Below, one piece after another: positions 1 through 9,205 of a stretch of 50,769 nt of DNA (within the stretch, counting starts at the first letter, position 1; each line of letters starts with the position of its first letter). Source of the stretch: Hydrogenovibrio sp. SC-1 (GTDB lineage Bacteria > Pseudomonadota > Gammaproteobacteria > Thiomicrospirales > Thiomicrospiraceae); the NCBI RefSeq assembly GCF_002848135.1, contig NZ_PKGB01000016.1, positions 1-50,769 of the forward strand, given 5' to 3'. The translations under genes and the position numbers were made by a program. Under the pieces are notes generated by a model. It ran no database searches. It was given only the letters and a program-made list of their open reading frames with translations, and had not been told where the DNA came from.

Positions 1-777
1 GGAAATGGTATTTCCTTGATTATTTTCGCCGGGATCGTTGCTGGATTACCTTCTGCACTAGGTGGTACATTTGAGCAAGTTAATACAGGTGCAATGCATG
101 CCATAACAGCATTTGTTCTATTGGCTTTGGTCTTTGTTGTGATTGCATTTGTTGTTTTTGTAGAGCGTGGACAAAGACGTATTCCTATACATTATGCGCA
201 GCGCATGCGTGGTCGTAAAATGTATGGCGGTCAAGAAGGTCATCTGCCACTAAAATTAAATATGGCGGGTGTTATTCCCCCTATCTTTGCTTCAAGTATT
301 ATTTTGTTCCCAGCAACACTGGGTGGTTGGTTCGGTACAGCTGAAAACATGGGATGGCTTAAGGATATTGCCACAACGATGTCTCCCGGTCAGCCTTTAT
401 ATATTATGTTTTATGCAATGGCGATTATTTTCTTTTGTTTTTTCTATACAGCAATTGTTTTTAATCCCAATGAGACAGCAGACAACCTTCGAAAGTCTGG
501 AGCATATATTCCTGGAATTCGACCAGGACAACAGACTGCCAGAAGAATAGATACCATTATGAGTCGATTAACTCTAGCAGGTGCAATTTACATTACGCTT
601 GTATGTTTATTGCCTGAGTTTTTGATCTTATATTGGAATGTACCTTTTTATTTTGGGGGTACATCTTTATTGATTATTGTGATTGTTGTGATGGATTTTA
701 TGACGAACATTCAAGCCCATCTTCAATCTGGTCAATATGAAAGTATGATGAAAAAAGCAAATCTAAAGGGTCGGTAA
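1..777 (+). CDS. secY: Protein translocase subunit SecY (C-terminal part, cut by window edge)
   Basis: This is the pore subunit of the SecYEG translocon in the inner membrane. The reading frame is open from the first base, so only the last 258 residues are present. Visible features are several hydrophobic membrane segments, the basic cytoplasmic loop with [11 protein letters not shown] around residues 58-68, and the [11 protein letters not shown] stretch typical of the last cytoplasmic loop of SecY. It ends the spc operon. The usual next gene, rpmJ, is not found before rpsM. The identification is firm; the N-terminus lies outside the window. Confidence 0.97.
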   Translation, partial: GNGISLIIFAGIVAGLPSALGGTFEQVNTGAMHAITAFVLLALVFVVIAFVVFVERGQRRIPIHYAQRMRGRKMYGGQEGHLPLKLNMAGVIPPIFASSIILFPATLGGWFGTAENMGWLKDIATTMSPGQPLYIMFYAMAIIFFCFFYTAIVFNPNETADNLRKSGAYIPGIRPGQQTARRIDTIMSRLTLAGAIYITLVCLLPEFLILYWNVPFYFGGTSLLIIVIVVMDFMTNIQAHLQSGQYESMMKKANLKGR

Positions 778-832
778 GTTTTAATTGGTTGATAATTAAA
801 GGTTACTACTAGTAATTAATCCATAAAATGAG

Positions 833-838
833 TATAAT
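833..838 (+). promoter_or_regulatory. Possible -10 box ahead of rpsM
   Basis: A perfect TATAAT stands 40 bases before the rpsM start in the 100-base secY-rpsM gap. No good -35 hexamer is placed 16-18 bases upstream. The alpha operon may have its own promoter here, but the evidence is one hexamer only. Confidence 0.35.
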
Positions 839-877
839 CGCTCGTTTTTTGGTAGATGGATAGTTAAGGAGCGCAAA

Positions 878-1234
878 ATGGCTCGTATTGCCGGCGTAAA
901 TATACCAGTTAACAAGCATGTTGTAATTGGATTGAGATCGATCTACGGTATTGGACAGACCACTGCACAGAAAATTTGTTCAGATGTCAAAATTGATCCA
1001 ACTACTAAAGTTCGTGAACTGACAGAAGAACAGTTAGAAGCACTTCGTTCCGAAGTGACTAAGTTTAAAATTGAAGGTGATCTTCGTCGTGATGTAACTA
1101 TGAATATCAAGCGATTGATGGACATGGGATGTTATAGAGGAATTCGTCATCGTCGTAGCTTGCCTTTGAGAGGCCAGCGAACCAAAAATAATGCTCGTAC
1201 TCGTAAGGGTCCTAAAAAACCTATTAAGCGTTAA
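878..1234 (+). CDS. rpsM: 30S ribosomal protein S13
   Basis: S13 sits at the head of the small subunit and contacts tRNA and the 50S bridge. The 118-residue length is normal. The N-terminus [10 protein letters not shown], the helix-two-turn-helix region and the basic C-terminus with [15 protein letters not shown] are all family hallmarks. A strong ribosome site (AAGGAG, about 6 bases before ATG) fixes the start. It is the first gene of the alpha operon rpsM-rpsK-rpsD-rpoA-rplQ. Confidence 0.98.
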   Translation: MARIAGVNIPVNKHVVIGLRSIYGIGQTTAQKICSDVKIDPTTKVRELTEEQLEALRSEVTKFKIEGDLRRDVTMNIKRLMDMGCYRGIRHRRSLPLRGQRTKNNARTRKGPKKPIKR

Positions 1235-1254
1235 GCATAAATTAGAGATTAGAT

Positions 1255-1644
1255 ATGGCAAAAGCAAATTCACGTGTTAAAAAGAAAGCAAAACAAGTTG
1301 TAACTGACGCAGTTGCACATGTACATGCAACCTTTAATAACACCATCGTGACAATTACTGACCGTCAAGGGAATGCCTTATGTTGGGCAACATCTGGTGG
1401 CAGTGGTTTCCGTGGTTCACGAAAAAGTACGCCTTTCGCGGCTCAGGTTGCAGCAGAGCGTGCTGGTCAGATGGCCACAGAGTATGGTGTTAAAAATATG
1501 GATGTTATGGTTAAAGGGCCAGGCCCTGGACGTGACTCAGCAGTTAGAGGACTTAATAGTGTAGGTTTCAAAATCAGTTCAATTTCTGATGTAACTCCTA
1601 TTCCTCATAATGGTTGTCGTCCACCTAAAAAACGTCGTGTTTAA
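1255..1644 (+). CDS. rpsK: 30S ribosomal protein S11
   Basis: S11 is part of the small-subunit platform near the E site. The 129-residue protein contains [15 protein letters not shown] near residues 22-36 and the C-terminal [17 protein letters not shown], both diagnostic. It follows rpsM by 20 bases in the same operon. Its ribosome site is weak (a GAGATT-like stretch), which suggests translational coupling. Confidence 0.98.
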   Translation: MAKANSRVKKKAKQVVTDAVAHVHATFNNTIVTITDRQGNALCWATSGGSGFRGSRKSTPFAAQVAAERAGQMATEYGVKNMDVMVKGPGPGRDSAVRGLNSVGFKISSISDVTPIPHNGCRPPKKRRV

Positions 1645-1660
1645 AATTCAGAGGTAGAAG

Positions 1661-2281
1661 ATGGCTAGATATATTGGTCCAAAATGTAAACTATCACGTC
1701 GGGAAGGTACAGATCTTTTCTTGAAGAGCGGTGTGAGAAGCATCGAATCTAAATGTAAAATTGATCAACTTCCAGGGCAGCATGGTGCGGGTCGTAAACG
1801 TGTTACAGAATATGGTTTACAGTTAAGAGAAAAACAGAAAGTTCGTCGTATGTATGGCGTTCTTGAAAAGAAATTTCGTTTGTATTACAAAGAAGCTGAT
1901 CGACGTAAAGGGTCAACAGGTGTTAACTTGTTACAACTTTTAGAAAGTCGCTTAGATAACGTTGTTTATCGTATGGGATTTGCATCTACACGTGCTGAAG
2001 CACGTCAGTTGGTATCTCATAAGTCGATTCAAGTGAACGGAAAGGCCGTGAATATTCCTTCTTTTGAAGTTTCGGCTGGTGATGTCATTAGTATTAGAGA
2101 AAAATCACGTAATCAAACTCGTATTGCTACTGCATTAGAACTCAATGCTCAATCTACAAATGTTGGGTGGGTAGAAGTGGATGCCAGTAAGTTTGAAGGC
2201 GTTTTTAAATCTGTACCAGATCGTACTGATTTATCTGCGGATATTTCTGAGAACTTAATCGTTGAGCTTTACTCTAAGTAA
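1661..2281 (+). CDS. rpsD: 30S ribosomal protein S4
   Basis: S4 is a primary 16S rRNA binder. In enterics it is also the translational repressor of the alpha operon; whether that holds here is not shown by the sequence. The 206-residue length matches the family. It starts [16 protein letters not shown] and carries an S4 RNA-binding domain around residues 95-155 ([21 protein letters not shown] region). AGAGGT lies just before ATG. Confidence 0.98.
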   Translation: MARYIGPKCKLSRREGTDLFLKSGVRSIESKCKIDQLPGQHGAGRKRVTEYGLQLREKQKVRRMYGVLEKKFRLYYKEADRRKGSTGVNLLQLLESRLDNVVYRMGFASTRAEARQLVSHKSIQVNGKAVNIPSFEVSAGDVISIREKSRNQTRIATALELNAQSTNVGWVEVDASKFEGVFKSVPDRTDLSADISENLIVELYSK

Positions 2282-2306
2282 CCCATAGAAACGGAGATAA
2301 CTTCTA

Positions 2307-3296
2307 ATGCAAGAGATGTTAGAGCAGCTACTGACACCACGTCTGGTAGATATTAAAACAATTAGCGGTTTTAATAGCCGTGTCACTCTTGAGCCTCTAG
2401 AGCGTGGTTTTGGTCACACTTTGGGGAATGCTTTAAGAAGAATCTTATTATCTTCTATGCCGGGTGCCGCCATTGTTGAAGCTCAAATAGATGGCGTTTT
2501 GCACGAATATTCTTCAATTGAAGGTGTTCGTGAAGATGTTCTAGAGATCATGTTAAATCTCAAAGAAGTCGCAATTAAACTAAACGAATCGTCTGAGGCA
2601 GAACTCACCTTATCTAAGAAGGGTCCTGCTGTCGTTACAGCTGGAGATATTCAGCTAAACCACGATACTGAGATTATGAATCCTGACCTAGTGATTGCTC
2701 ACTTAGGTGAGGGTGCAGAGCTTTCAATGAAGTTGAGAGTGGAGAAGGGTATTGGTTATCGCGCTGCTGTTCAATCAACGGATGCGGACTCTTCTAGTAT
2801 CGGTGCTTTAAAACTCGATGCCAGTTTTAGCCCTGTTAAAACAGTCAGCTATGAAGTTCAAAATGCGCGTGTTGAACAACGAACGGATCTTGATAAGCTT
2901 ATTCTTAATGTTGTCACTGATGGGACACTTGACCCAGAAGAGGCTATTAGACAAGCTGCTACGGTTCTACATTATCAATTAATTGCATTTGTTGACCTTA
3001 AGCACAAAGAAATTGTGGTTCAAGAAGAAGAAGAGAATGAATTTGATCCCATTTTCTTACAGCCAGTTGATGATTTAGAGTTAACAGTTCGTTCTGCTAA
3101 TTGTTTAAAAGCAGAGCAGATCTACTATATTGGTGATTTAGTTCAAAGAGCTGAGTCAAGTTTGTTAAAAACCCCAAACCTTGGTAAGAAATCTTTGCAA
3201 GAAATTAAAGATGTTCTTGCACAACGAGGACTAGGTTTAGGTACCAAGCTCGAGAACTGGCCACCTTCAAGTTTGGTCAGTAGAGAGTCAGTATAA
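2307..3296 (+). CDS. rpoA: DNA-directed RNA polymerase subunit alpha
   Basis: The alpha subunit nucleates polymerase assembly and contacts UP elements and activators. The N-terminal domain shows [16 protein letters not shown] (about residues 35-50). The C-terminal domain (about 250-329) shows [16 protein letters not shown], the helix-hairpin-helix DNA-binding part. The length of 329 residues is standard. ATG at 2307 follows a CGGAGA ribosome site; an in-frame ATG at 2316 is possible but less likely. Confidence 0.98.
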   Translation: MQEMLEQLLTPRLVDIKTISGFNSRVTLEPLERGFGHTLGNALRRILLSSMPGAAIVEAQIDGVLHEYSSIEGVREDVLEIMLNLKEVAIKLNESSEAELTLSKKGPAVVTAGDIQLNHDTEIMNPDLVIAHLGEGAELSMKLRVEKGIGYRAAVQSTDADSSSIGALKLDASFSPVKTVSYEVQNARVEQRTDLDKLILNVVTDGTLDPEEAIRQAATVLHYQLIAFVDLKHKEIVVQEEEENEFDPIFLQPVDDLELTVRSANCLKAEQIYYIGDLVQRAESSLLKTPNLGKKSLQEIKDVLAQRGLGLGTKLENWPPSSLVSRESV

Positions 3297-3312
3297 TTTA
3301 AAGGAAACTACC

Positions 3313-3699
3313 ATGCGTCATCGTAAAAGTGGTCGTAAATTAAATCGCAATAGTTCACATCGTAAAGCGATGTTTAGCAACATGTCCGCCTCTCTCATTC
3401 AACATGAGTTGATTAAGACAACGGTTGCTAAAGCAAAGGAATTGCGTGGTGTTGCAGAGCCGCTAATTACATTAGCGAAGCAAGACAGTGTTCATAACCG
3501 TCGTATCGCTTTTTCTCGTTTGAGAGATAAAGCTGCTGTCGGGAAATTATTTTCAGAGTTAGGTCCTCGCTACGAGGCTAGACCTGGTGGGTATATTCGC
3601 ATTTTAAAGTGCGGTTATCGTCCAGGTGACAATGCCCCAATGGCTTATGTTGAACTGGTTGATCGACCAGAAGCAACAGATGAAACATCTGAAGATTAA
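3313..3699 (+). CDS. rplQ: 50S ribosomal protein L17
   Basis: L17 lies near the polypeptide exit of the large subunit. The 128-residue protein opens [20 protein letters not shown], diagnostic of L17, and ends in an acidic tail. AAGGAA precedes the start. It is the last gene of the alpha operon, and a clear intrinsic terminator begins 6 bases after its stop codon. Confidence 0.98.
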   Translation: MRHRKSGRKLNRNSSHRKAMFSNMSASLIQHELIKTTVAKAKELRGVAEPLITLAKQDSVHNRRIAFSRLRDKAAVGKLFSELGPRYEARPGGYIRILKCGYRPGDNAPMAYVELVDRPEATDETSED

Positions 3700-3704
3700 A
3701 TTAT

Positions 3705-3728
3705 AAACCAGCGAAAGCTGGTTTTTTT
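3705..3728 (+). terminator. Intrinsic terminator of the alpha operon
   Basis: A perfect 8-bp stem AAACCAGC / GCTGGTTT closes a GAAA tetraloop and runs into a T tract. The T tract touches the ATG of the next gene at 3729. Confidence 0.93.
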
Positions 3729-4481
3729 ATGTCTAGATTATTTGATACCCATTGCCACCTTCTTGCCGTACAATTCAATACTGATTCAGGAACATCCTTA
3801 ATCCTTCCTTCAGATATTGATTTCCTTAGTGTCGGTACGGAGCCCAAGGATTGGCAAAACACTCTTTCACTCTCTAAAACATACCATCAAGTCTCTGGGG
3901 CTATTGGCTTGCATCCTTGGTTTGTAAATGATAACTATCGCTTACATTTACAGTCACTAGAATATCTCATAGTTAACAACTCAACAATAAGCGCAATAGG
4001 TGAAATTGGTTTAGATTTTTCAAGCAAGTTCCTGCCCTATAAAAAACAACAATTATCAGTATTTGAACATCAGTTAAGATTAGCTGTCCAAAATGACTTG
4101 CCAGTCTCCATTCATTGCTACAAAGCACACAATGAAACGTTACATCTACTAAATGAATGTGCAGGGTTCGGATTTATGCATGGTTTTGCTGGCGGTAGCC
4201 AGATGGCCAAGCAATTTATCAAGCAGGGAATGCTTATAGGTGTCAATGGCGTGTTACTCAATCCAAATGCAAGGCGCTATCATCAAATGGTACAAGAGAT
4301 AGGGTTAGCCAGCTTGGTTCTTGAGACAGATGCCCCTTATGGAAAAAACTTGCCAGCGAGTAACCCATTTGATGCTTTATTACTAATAGCCGAGAAAGTA
4401 GCAAGTTTATTAAGTTGTTCTGTTGATGAGGTGATTGACCAAACACGTTATAATGCGCAACAAGTTTTGATGAGGAAGTGA
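3729..4481 (+). CDS. TatD-family metal-dependent hydrolase (YjjV-like)
   Basis: Predicted cytoplasmic metal-dependent deoxyribonuclease of the TatD amidohydrolase family. The metal ligands are visible in order: DTHCHL at residues 6-11, GEIGLDF near 95, SIHCY near 130, MHGF near 151 and ETDAPY near 203. The sequence resembles the YjjV branch more than TatD itself, an inference from motif context. The start cannot lie far downstream because DTHCHL is at residue 6. That places ATG directly on the terminator of rplQ with no ribosome site. Its stop is 1 base before tcdA, so the two are co-transcribed. Confidence 0.9.
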   Translation: MSRLFDTHCHLLAVQFNTDSGTSLILPSDIDFLSVGTEPKDWQNTLSLSKTYHQVSGAIGLHPWFVNDNYRLHLQSLEYLIVNNSTISAIGEIGLDFSSKFLPYKKQQLSVFEHQLRLAVQNDLPVSIHCYKAHNETLHLLNECAGFGFMHGFAGGSQMAKQFIKQGMLIGVNGVLLNPNARRYHQMVQEIGLASLVLETDAPYGKNLPASNPFDALLLIAEKVASLLSCSVDEVIDQTRYNAQQVLMRK

Positions 4482-4482
4482 T

Positions 4483-5214
4483 ATGCAGGCATTATTTGAA
4501 AGAAGTTTATTGGTTTTTGATGAACAGGGAATTGCTCAGTTACAAAAATCACATGTACTCGTTGCGGGTGTTGGCGGTGTTGGTGGTTTTGTTGCAGAGG
4601 CTCTGGCAAGAGCGGGTATTGGCAAATTAACGTTGATTGATCATGATGTTGTTTCACCCTCAAATTTGAACCGTCAAATTGTGGCCTTAAATTCTACTTT
4701 GGGACAGCCTAAAGTCGAAGTCATGGCGAAGCGTATTTTAGACATTAATCCACAGTGTGAAGTGACGTTGGTTAAAAGCTTTTTAAAGCCAGAGGATATG
4801 ACATCTGTCTTATCTAGTCAGTTTGATGCCGTTGTTGATGCCATCGATAGTTTGAACTGCAAAGTGGCTTTGGTTGCAACGGCTTATCAACAAGGATTGA
4901 AAGTCTATTCAAGCATGGGGGCCGGCCGCAGAATTGATCCTAGCCAGATCACAATAACTGATATTTCAAAAACGCATACTTGTGCTTTAGCTCGTAATAT
5001 GAGGCAAAGGTTAAAAAAACAGGGGATTAAAAAGGGGATTCCAGTTATTTTTTCACAGGAACTTCCTATGCGCCCAGGGCCAATGGAGTCCATTGAGGGG
5101 GCTAGAGGACGGGTTGTTAATGGAACGGCGAGTTATATGCCAGGTATATATGGTTTGATGCTTGCAGGGTTGGTTATCAAAGATATTGCCTCCACAGCTC
5201 AGCAGAAAACTTAG
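4483..5214 (+). CDS. tcdA: tRNA threonylcarbamoyladenosine dehydratase (ThiF/E1-like)
   Basis: TcdA (YgdL/CsdL) uses ATP to cyclise t6A37 of tRNAs to the hydantoin form. The E1-like nucleotide site is present: GVGGVGGFVAEALARAGIG at about residues 29-47, then LIDHDVV and NLNRQI. The later ITDISKTHTCALARNMRQRL block matches TcdA rather than MoeB or ThiF, and the zinc CxxC pairs of MoeB are absent. It starts 1 base after the TatD-like gene. Its stop overlaps the stop of the convergent DUF2927 gene by 4 bases. Confidence 0.9.
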   Translation: MQALFERSLLVFDEQGIAQLQKSHVLVAGVGGVGGFVAEALARAGIGKLTLIDHDVVSPSNLNRQIVALNSTLGQPKVEVMAKRILDINPQCEVTLVKSFLKPEDMTSVLSSQFDAVVDAIDSLNCKVALVATAYQQGLKVYSSMGAGRRIDPSQITITDISKTHTCALARNMRQRLKKQGIKKGIPVIFSQELPMRPGPMESIEGARGRVVNGTASYMPGIYGLMLAGLVIKDIASTAQQKT

Positions 5215-5987
5215 TTAACTAACGGATAAAGGCCTGAACGATTGACAATAAAGGGTGCGCGTTTGATGGTTCGGTTTTTTTCCCATTTAATCAACATCTT
5301 CTTAATAATCGGTTGGATTTGTTGAGCTTTCATACCCGGTGAAAGTGCTTCAGAATATAGTAATTTTAATAAGATATAATCCAAGCCAGTGAGTAACTCA
5401 ATTTTACTTTTATCATTTGCAATGCTTGGGAAGACCCAGTCAGAATCATTTGGTAAGCCCATAATCTGTGTCGTCTCTTCAACGATACAGGCAACTAATA
5501 GTCCATCCCCCATCACTCTATCAACCGGAATAATAACGGTAGCATGCGTGATTTCACTACGTCGATTGACTTGGAAACTCCCCATGCAGTTACTGTCCTG
5601 TGCCAAATTTTTGATCGCACTTTGGGTAAAGCGTTTGATCGCAGTCGCGTAATAATTTCCCTGAGTAAAAATAATATTCAAATTAGCAGTTGTCTGTGAG
5701 GGCTGGATGGGGTGTTTAGTGATTTTCTGTAAATGTTTGAGTTGAGCGGTGATTAAATTATTGATGAGAGGGTTGGGGGGCATTTTCAAAAATTCTACAG
5801 AATAATGTATTGGCTTTTGCCATCGAATTAACTGTTGATGGCTTGGGTTAAACTCATTTTTGAGTGCCACTTCCAGAAAGGCTTTCTGAATATAGTCAAT
5901 GGATTGCCATTTTTCGTAGAGGGGCTTGGCAGCCAATTGACTACAATAGAGTAAGGCGCAAAATAAAGGAACGAGTTTAATGGGCAT
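5211..5987 (-). CDS. Secreted DUF2927-family protein
   Basis: A 258-residue protein with a signal peptide (hydrophobic residues 4-18, likely cleavage after SQLAA at about 20), so it is predicted periplasmic. The centre and C-terminus carry the DUF2927 pattern: CIVEETTQIMGLPNDSD, then PSIANDKS and LTGLDYILLKLLYSEALSPGM. The function of this family is not established; the CxxEE/NDS arrangement recalls metallopeptidase-like proteins, but this is not proven. It lies downstream of uvrA on the same strand, separated from it by a palindromic repeat that probably terminates uvrA. A weak AGGTGA precedes ATG. Confidence 0.8.
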   Translation of the reverse strand: MPIKLVPLFCALLYCSQLAAKPLYEKWQSIDYIQKAFLEVALKNEFNPSHQQLIRWQKPIHYSVEFLKMPPNPLINNLITAQLKHLQKITKHPIQPSQTTANLNIIFTQGNYYATAIKRFTQSAIKNLAQDSNCMGSFQVNRRSEITHATVIIPVDRVMGDGLLVACIVEETTQIMGLPNDSDWVFPSIANDKSKIELLTGLDYILLKLLYSEALSPGMKAQQIQPIIKKMLIKWEKNRTIKRAPFIVNRSGLYPLVN

Positions 5988-6070
5988 TCACCTATTGCCC
6001 TAAAAAGCGTTTTGAATTTGAAGGTATTGAAATCAACAAATCGTATCCTAGCTTTTGCGTTTTAGCCCGC

Positions 6071-6096
6071 AAAAATGACCAGGCCTGGTCATTTTT
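6071..6096. repeat. Palindromic repeat copy 1 (core ACCAGGCCTGGT), overlapping the uvrA stop
   Basis: A perfect 26-base palindrome without spacer, flanked by A5 on the left and T5 on the right, centred on AGGCCT. The uvrA stop codon (6089-6091, minus strand) lies inside it. The A/T flanks on both sides make it a plausible bidirectional intrinsic terminator with a GGCC loop. Other copies are at 16355, 27548, 31867, 40871, 46862 and 49386. Confidence 0.9.
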
Positions 6097-8914
6097 GAGA
6101 AGGGGGTTTATTGAGCATGATATTTAAGTAATACCCCGTGTGAGAATCGGGTTGGGATGCAAGCATTTCTGGTGTGCCTGTCGCAATGATATACCCTCCG
6201 CCTGACCCACCTTCCGGCCCAAGGTCAATAACCCAATCTGCCGTTTTGATCACGTCCAAATTGTGTTCGATAATGACAATAGTATTTCCTTGATCACGTA
6301 GATTTTTAATGACTTTCAATAATAACTCTATGTCATGAAAATGCAAGCCTGTTGTGGGTTCATCTAAAATGTAGAGGGTGTTGCCGGTATCTCTTTTAGA
6401 TAGTTCCTTAGCAAGCTTAACTCTTTGAGCTTCCCCACCAGAAAGTGTCGTCGCGCTTTGTCCCAGTTTTATATAGCCTAAGCCCACTTCCATGAGCATA
6501 TTCAGCTTTCGAGCAAGCACAGGGATGGCATCAAAAAAGGCGCGGGCATCTTCAACCGTCATGTCGAGAATCTCATGGATGTTCTTACCCTTGTATTGGA
6601 TCTGTAAAGTCTCGCGGTTATAGCGATGACCATTGCAGACATCACAGGCGACATATACATCCGGCAAGAAGTGCATCTCCACCTTAATCACACCATCGCC
6701 TTGACAAGCTTCACAGCGTCCACCTTTAACATTGAAGCTAAAGCGTCCAGGGGTATAACCTCGGGTGCGAGATTCAGGGGTGGCAGCTAATAATTCCCTG
6801 ATCGGTGTAAAAAGGCCGGTATAGGTCGCTGGGTTAGATCGGGGAGTACGTCCAATCGGGCTTTGATCAATATTGACCACTTTGTCAAAATGTTCAAGAC
6901 CAGTAACCGCTTGGTAGGGTGCAGGCTCAAGTTGCGCTTTATTAAGGGCATTTGCGGTAATTTTATAGAGTGTTTCATTAATAAGGGTCGATTTACCTGA
7001 GCCAGAGACGCCTGTAATACAGGTCAGTAATCCCGCAGGAATTTCCAAATTGACATCTTGTAAATTATTTCCGGACGCCCCTGTGATTTTCAACCAATTT
7101 TGGGGTAGGGACAGGCGCTGTTGTGGGATTTCAATGGCCTTTTTGCCGGTCAGATACTGCCCTGTTAAGGAGGCCTCTGTTTGCATCACAGCTTCTGGCG
7201 TGCCTTGTGCAATGATGCGTCCTCCATGAATACCCGCACCAGGACCAATATCCAACACATAATCGGCTGAACGAATCGCATCCTCATCATGTTCGACCAC
7301 AATCACAGTATTGCCCAAGTCTCTTAAATGATTGAGCGTGCTTAAGAGGCGGTCGTTGTCTCGTTGGTGTAATCCAATTGAGGGTTCATCGAGTACATAC
7401 ATTACGCCAACCAGTCCTGCGCCGATTTGGCTGGCAAGGCGGATGCGCTGTGCTTCCCCTCCTGAAAGGGTATCCGCACTTCGGTTTAGATTCAGATAGT
7501 TTAAGCCGACATTGACTAAAAAAGATAAGCGACTGTGAACTTCTTTAATAATTTTTTTAGCGATTTGCCCTTTGCTACCCTCCAGTGAAAGTTGTTGAAA
7601 AAACGCATGGAGCTCACCAATCGGTTGAGAGGTTAACTCAGGTAACGTATTTTCTGCCACAAAGACATTGCGTGCGGATTCATTTAGGCGAGTTCCACCG
7701 CAGCTATGGCAACGGTGGGAAACTCGGAATTTTTCCAACTCATCACGAACGGATTTGCTTTCCGTTTCTAAGAGCCGGCGCTCCATATTGGGAATAACCC
7801 CTTCAAAACGGCGAGTATCAGCATAGCGGCCGTGGGGTAACGGCAGTTTTTCCTTACCAGAACCATACAATATTATCTCTTGCTGACCAGCTGTTAGTGC
7901 TTGCCAAGGGGTTTCCATATCGAATTGGTAATAATCAGCAACGGCTTTGAGTAGGTCGTAGTAGTATTTGTGGCGACGATCCCACCCCCGAATAGCCCCC
8001 CCTGCAAGACTAAGCTCAGGGTGTATGACAATTTTATCGGCATCAAAGGTTTGTTTGACGCCCAATCCGTCACAAGCAGGACAAGCTCCATGCGGGTTAT
8101 TGAACGAAAATATTCGGGGTTCCAACTCAGCAACAGAGTAACCGCACTCTGGACAAGAAAAACGTTCTGAAAACACCAAACGGAAATCGTCATCAGAATC
8201 CATAGGCAGTACCAGTGCAATGCCTTCAGCCAAGTGGAGTGCCGTTTCAAACGATTCTGCTAAGCGTTGTTTAATGTCTTCCCGAACTTTAAATCGATCG
8301 ACCACCACTTCAATATCATGTTTGAGGTTTTTATTGAGCGCAATAGACCCATCTAGCTCCATGAGTTTGCCGTCAATGCGGGCGCGTAAGTAACCTTGTG
8401 CCTGTAGTTCATCAAGCAAATTTTGATGCGAGCCTTTTTTGCCTCTGACAATGGGTGCAACCAAAAGGCATTTACTGCCTTCCGGTAAGGCTAACGTGTG
8501 GTCTACCATTTGGCTAACGGTTTGTGCGACTAAATCACAATGGTGTGTTGGGCAGCGAGGAGTGCCGGCTCTTGCATAAAGGAGTCTTAAATAATCATAA
8601 ATCTCCGTGACGGTTCCGACCGTAGAGCGGGGGTTATGGGAGGTTGATTTTTGTTCAATCGAAATCGCGGGAGATAACCCTTCAATATGGTCAATATCCG
8701 GTTTTTCCATCACTGAAAGAAATTGGCGTGCATAGGCCGATAATGACTCGACGTAACGTCTTTGACCTTCTGCATAAATCGTATCGAAAGCCAATGAAGA
8801 TTTTCCTGAACCCGACAAGCCAGTAATGACTATTAGCTTATCCCGTGGTAAGGTCACATCAATATTTTTGAGGTTATGGGTGCGAGCCCCTCGGACAATA
8901 ATTTCTTCTAGCAT
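6089..8914 (-). CDS. uvrA: UvrABC system protein A
   Basis: UvrA is the damage-sensing ATPase of nucleotide excision repair. The 941-residue length is standard. There are two ABC ATPase modules: Walker [10 protein letters not shown] near residue 32 and GVSGSGKST near 640, and signature LSGGEAQR near 485 and again in the C-terminal half. Zinc fingers are seen as CPECGYS...CPACDGLG and CEACQGDG...CDVCNGH. The start [16 protein letters not shown] is typical. An extended -10 promoter lies about 34 bases upstream. It is divergent from the MFS-ssb pair, a common arrangement in this class. Confidence 0.98.
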   Translation of the reverse strand: MLEEIIVRGARTHNLKNIDVTLPRDKLIVITGLSGSGKSSLAFDTIYAEGQRRYVESLSAYARQFLSVMEKPDIDHIEGLSPAISIEQKSTSHNPRSTVGTVTEIYDYLRLLYARAGTPRCPTHHCDLVAQTVSQMVDHTLALPEGSKCLLVAPIVRGKKGSHQNLLDELQAQGYLRARIDGKLMELDGSIALNKNLKHDIEVVVDRFKVREDIKQRLAESFETALHLAEGIALVLPMDSDDDFRLVFSERFSCPECGYSVAELEPRIFSFNNPHGACPACDGLGVKQTFDADKIVIHPELSLAGGAIRGWDRRHKYYYDLLKAVADYYQFDMETPWQALTAGQQEIILYGSGKEKLPLPHGRYADTRRFEGVIPNMERRLLETESKSVRDELEKFRVSHRCHSCGGTRLNESARNVFVAENTLPELTSQPIGELHAFFQQLSLEGSKGQIAKKIIKEVHSRLSFLVNVGLNYLNLNRSADTLSGGEAQRIRLASQIGAGLVGVMYVLDEPSIGLHQRDNDRLLSTLNHLRDLGNTVIVVEHDEDAIRSADYVLDIGPGAGIHGGRIIAQGTPEAVMQTEASLTGQYLTGKKAIEIPQQRLSLPQNWLKITGASGNNLQDVNLEIPAGLLTCITGVSGSGKSTLINETLYKITANALNKAQLEPAPYQAVTGLEHFDKVVNIDQSPIGRTPRSNPATYTGLFTPIRELLAATPESRTRGYTPGRFSFNVKGGRCEACQGDGVIKVEMHFLPDVYVACDVCNGHRYNRETLQIQYKGKNIHEILDMTVEDARAFFDAIPVLARKLNMLMEVGLGYIKLGQSATTLSGGEAQRVKLAKELSKRDTGNTLYILDEPTTGLHFHDIELLLKVIKNLRDQGNTIVIIEHNLDVIKTADWVIDLGPEGGSGGGYIIATGTPEMLASQPDSHTGYYLNIMLNKPPSQK

Positions 8915-8947
8915 TCGTCGCCAGCCTTATGGTGAAGCAAAACCGTT

Positions 8948-8956
8948 ATTATAGCA
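8948..8956 (-). promoter_or_regulatory. Extended -10 promoter of uvrA
   Basis: Read on the minus strand this is TGC-TATAAT, an extended -10 element, placed so that the transcript has a leader of roughly 25-30 bases before the uvrA ATG at 8914. No convincing -35 box was found, as is usual for extended -10 promoters. No clear LexA box was recognised nearby. Confidence 0.6.
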
Positions 8957-9090
8957 AAACCAAGTGTTGCACAGGGTTATAAAGCAGTGCCAAACGATAG
9001 GCTGATATTCCAAATAATAGGGGTCGATTTTTAATCAGAAGTTTGAGTCTGGGGCAAAATGTGTTCCCATACCTAAAATCCCTTTAACAG

Positions 9091-9099
9091 TGATATAAT
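9091..9099 (+). promoter_or_regulatory. Extended -10 promoter of the MFS transporter gene
   Basis: TGA-TATAAT forms an extended -10 element about 105 bases before the MFS start. The -35 region is poor. The 288-base uvrA/MFS gap holds this and the divergent uvrA promoter; nothing else was recognised in it. Confidence 0.55.
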
Positions 9100-9205
9100 G
9101 CCGAACTTTCAATGTGCCGATATCGAAGGGTAGAGTATCAATGATCATTCTAGACTCGATGACAAAAGGTGTTAGTTAATTTCGCCATAAATAGGACCGT
9201 ATTTG

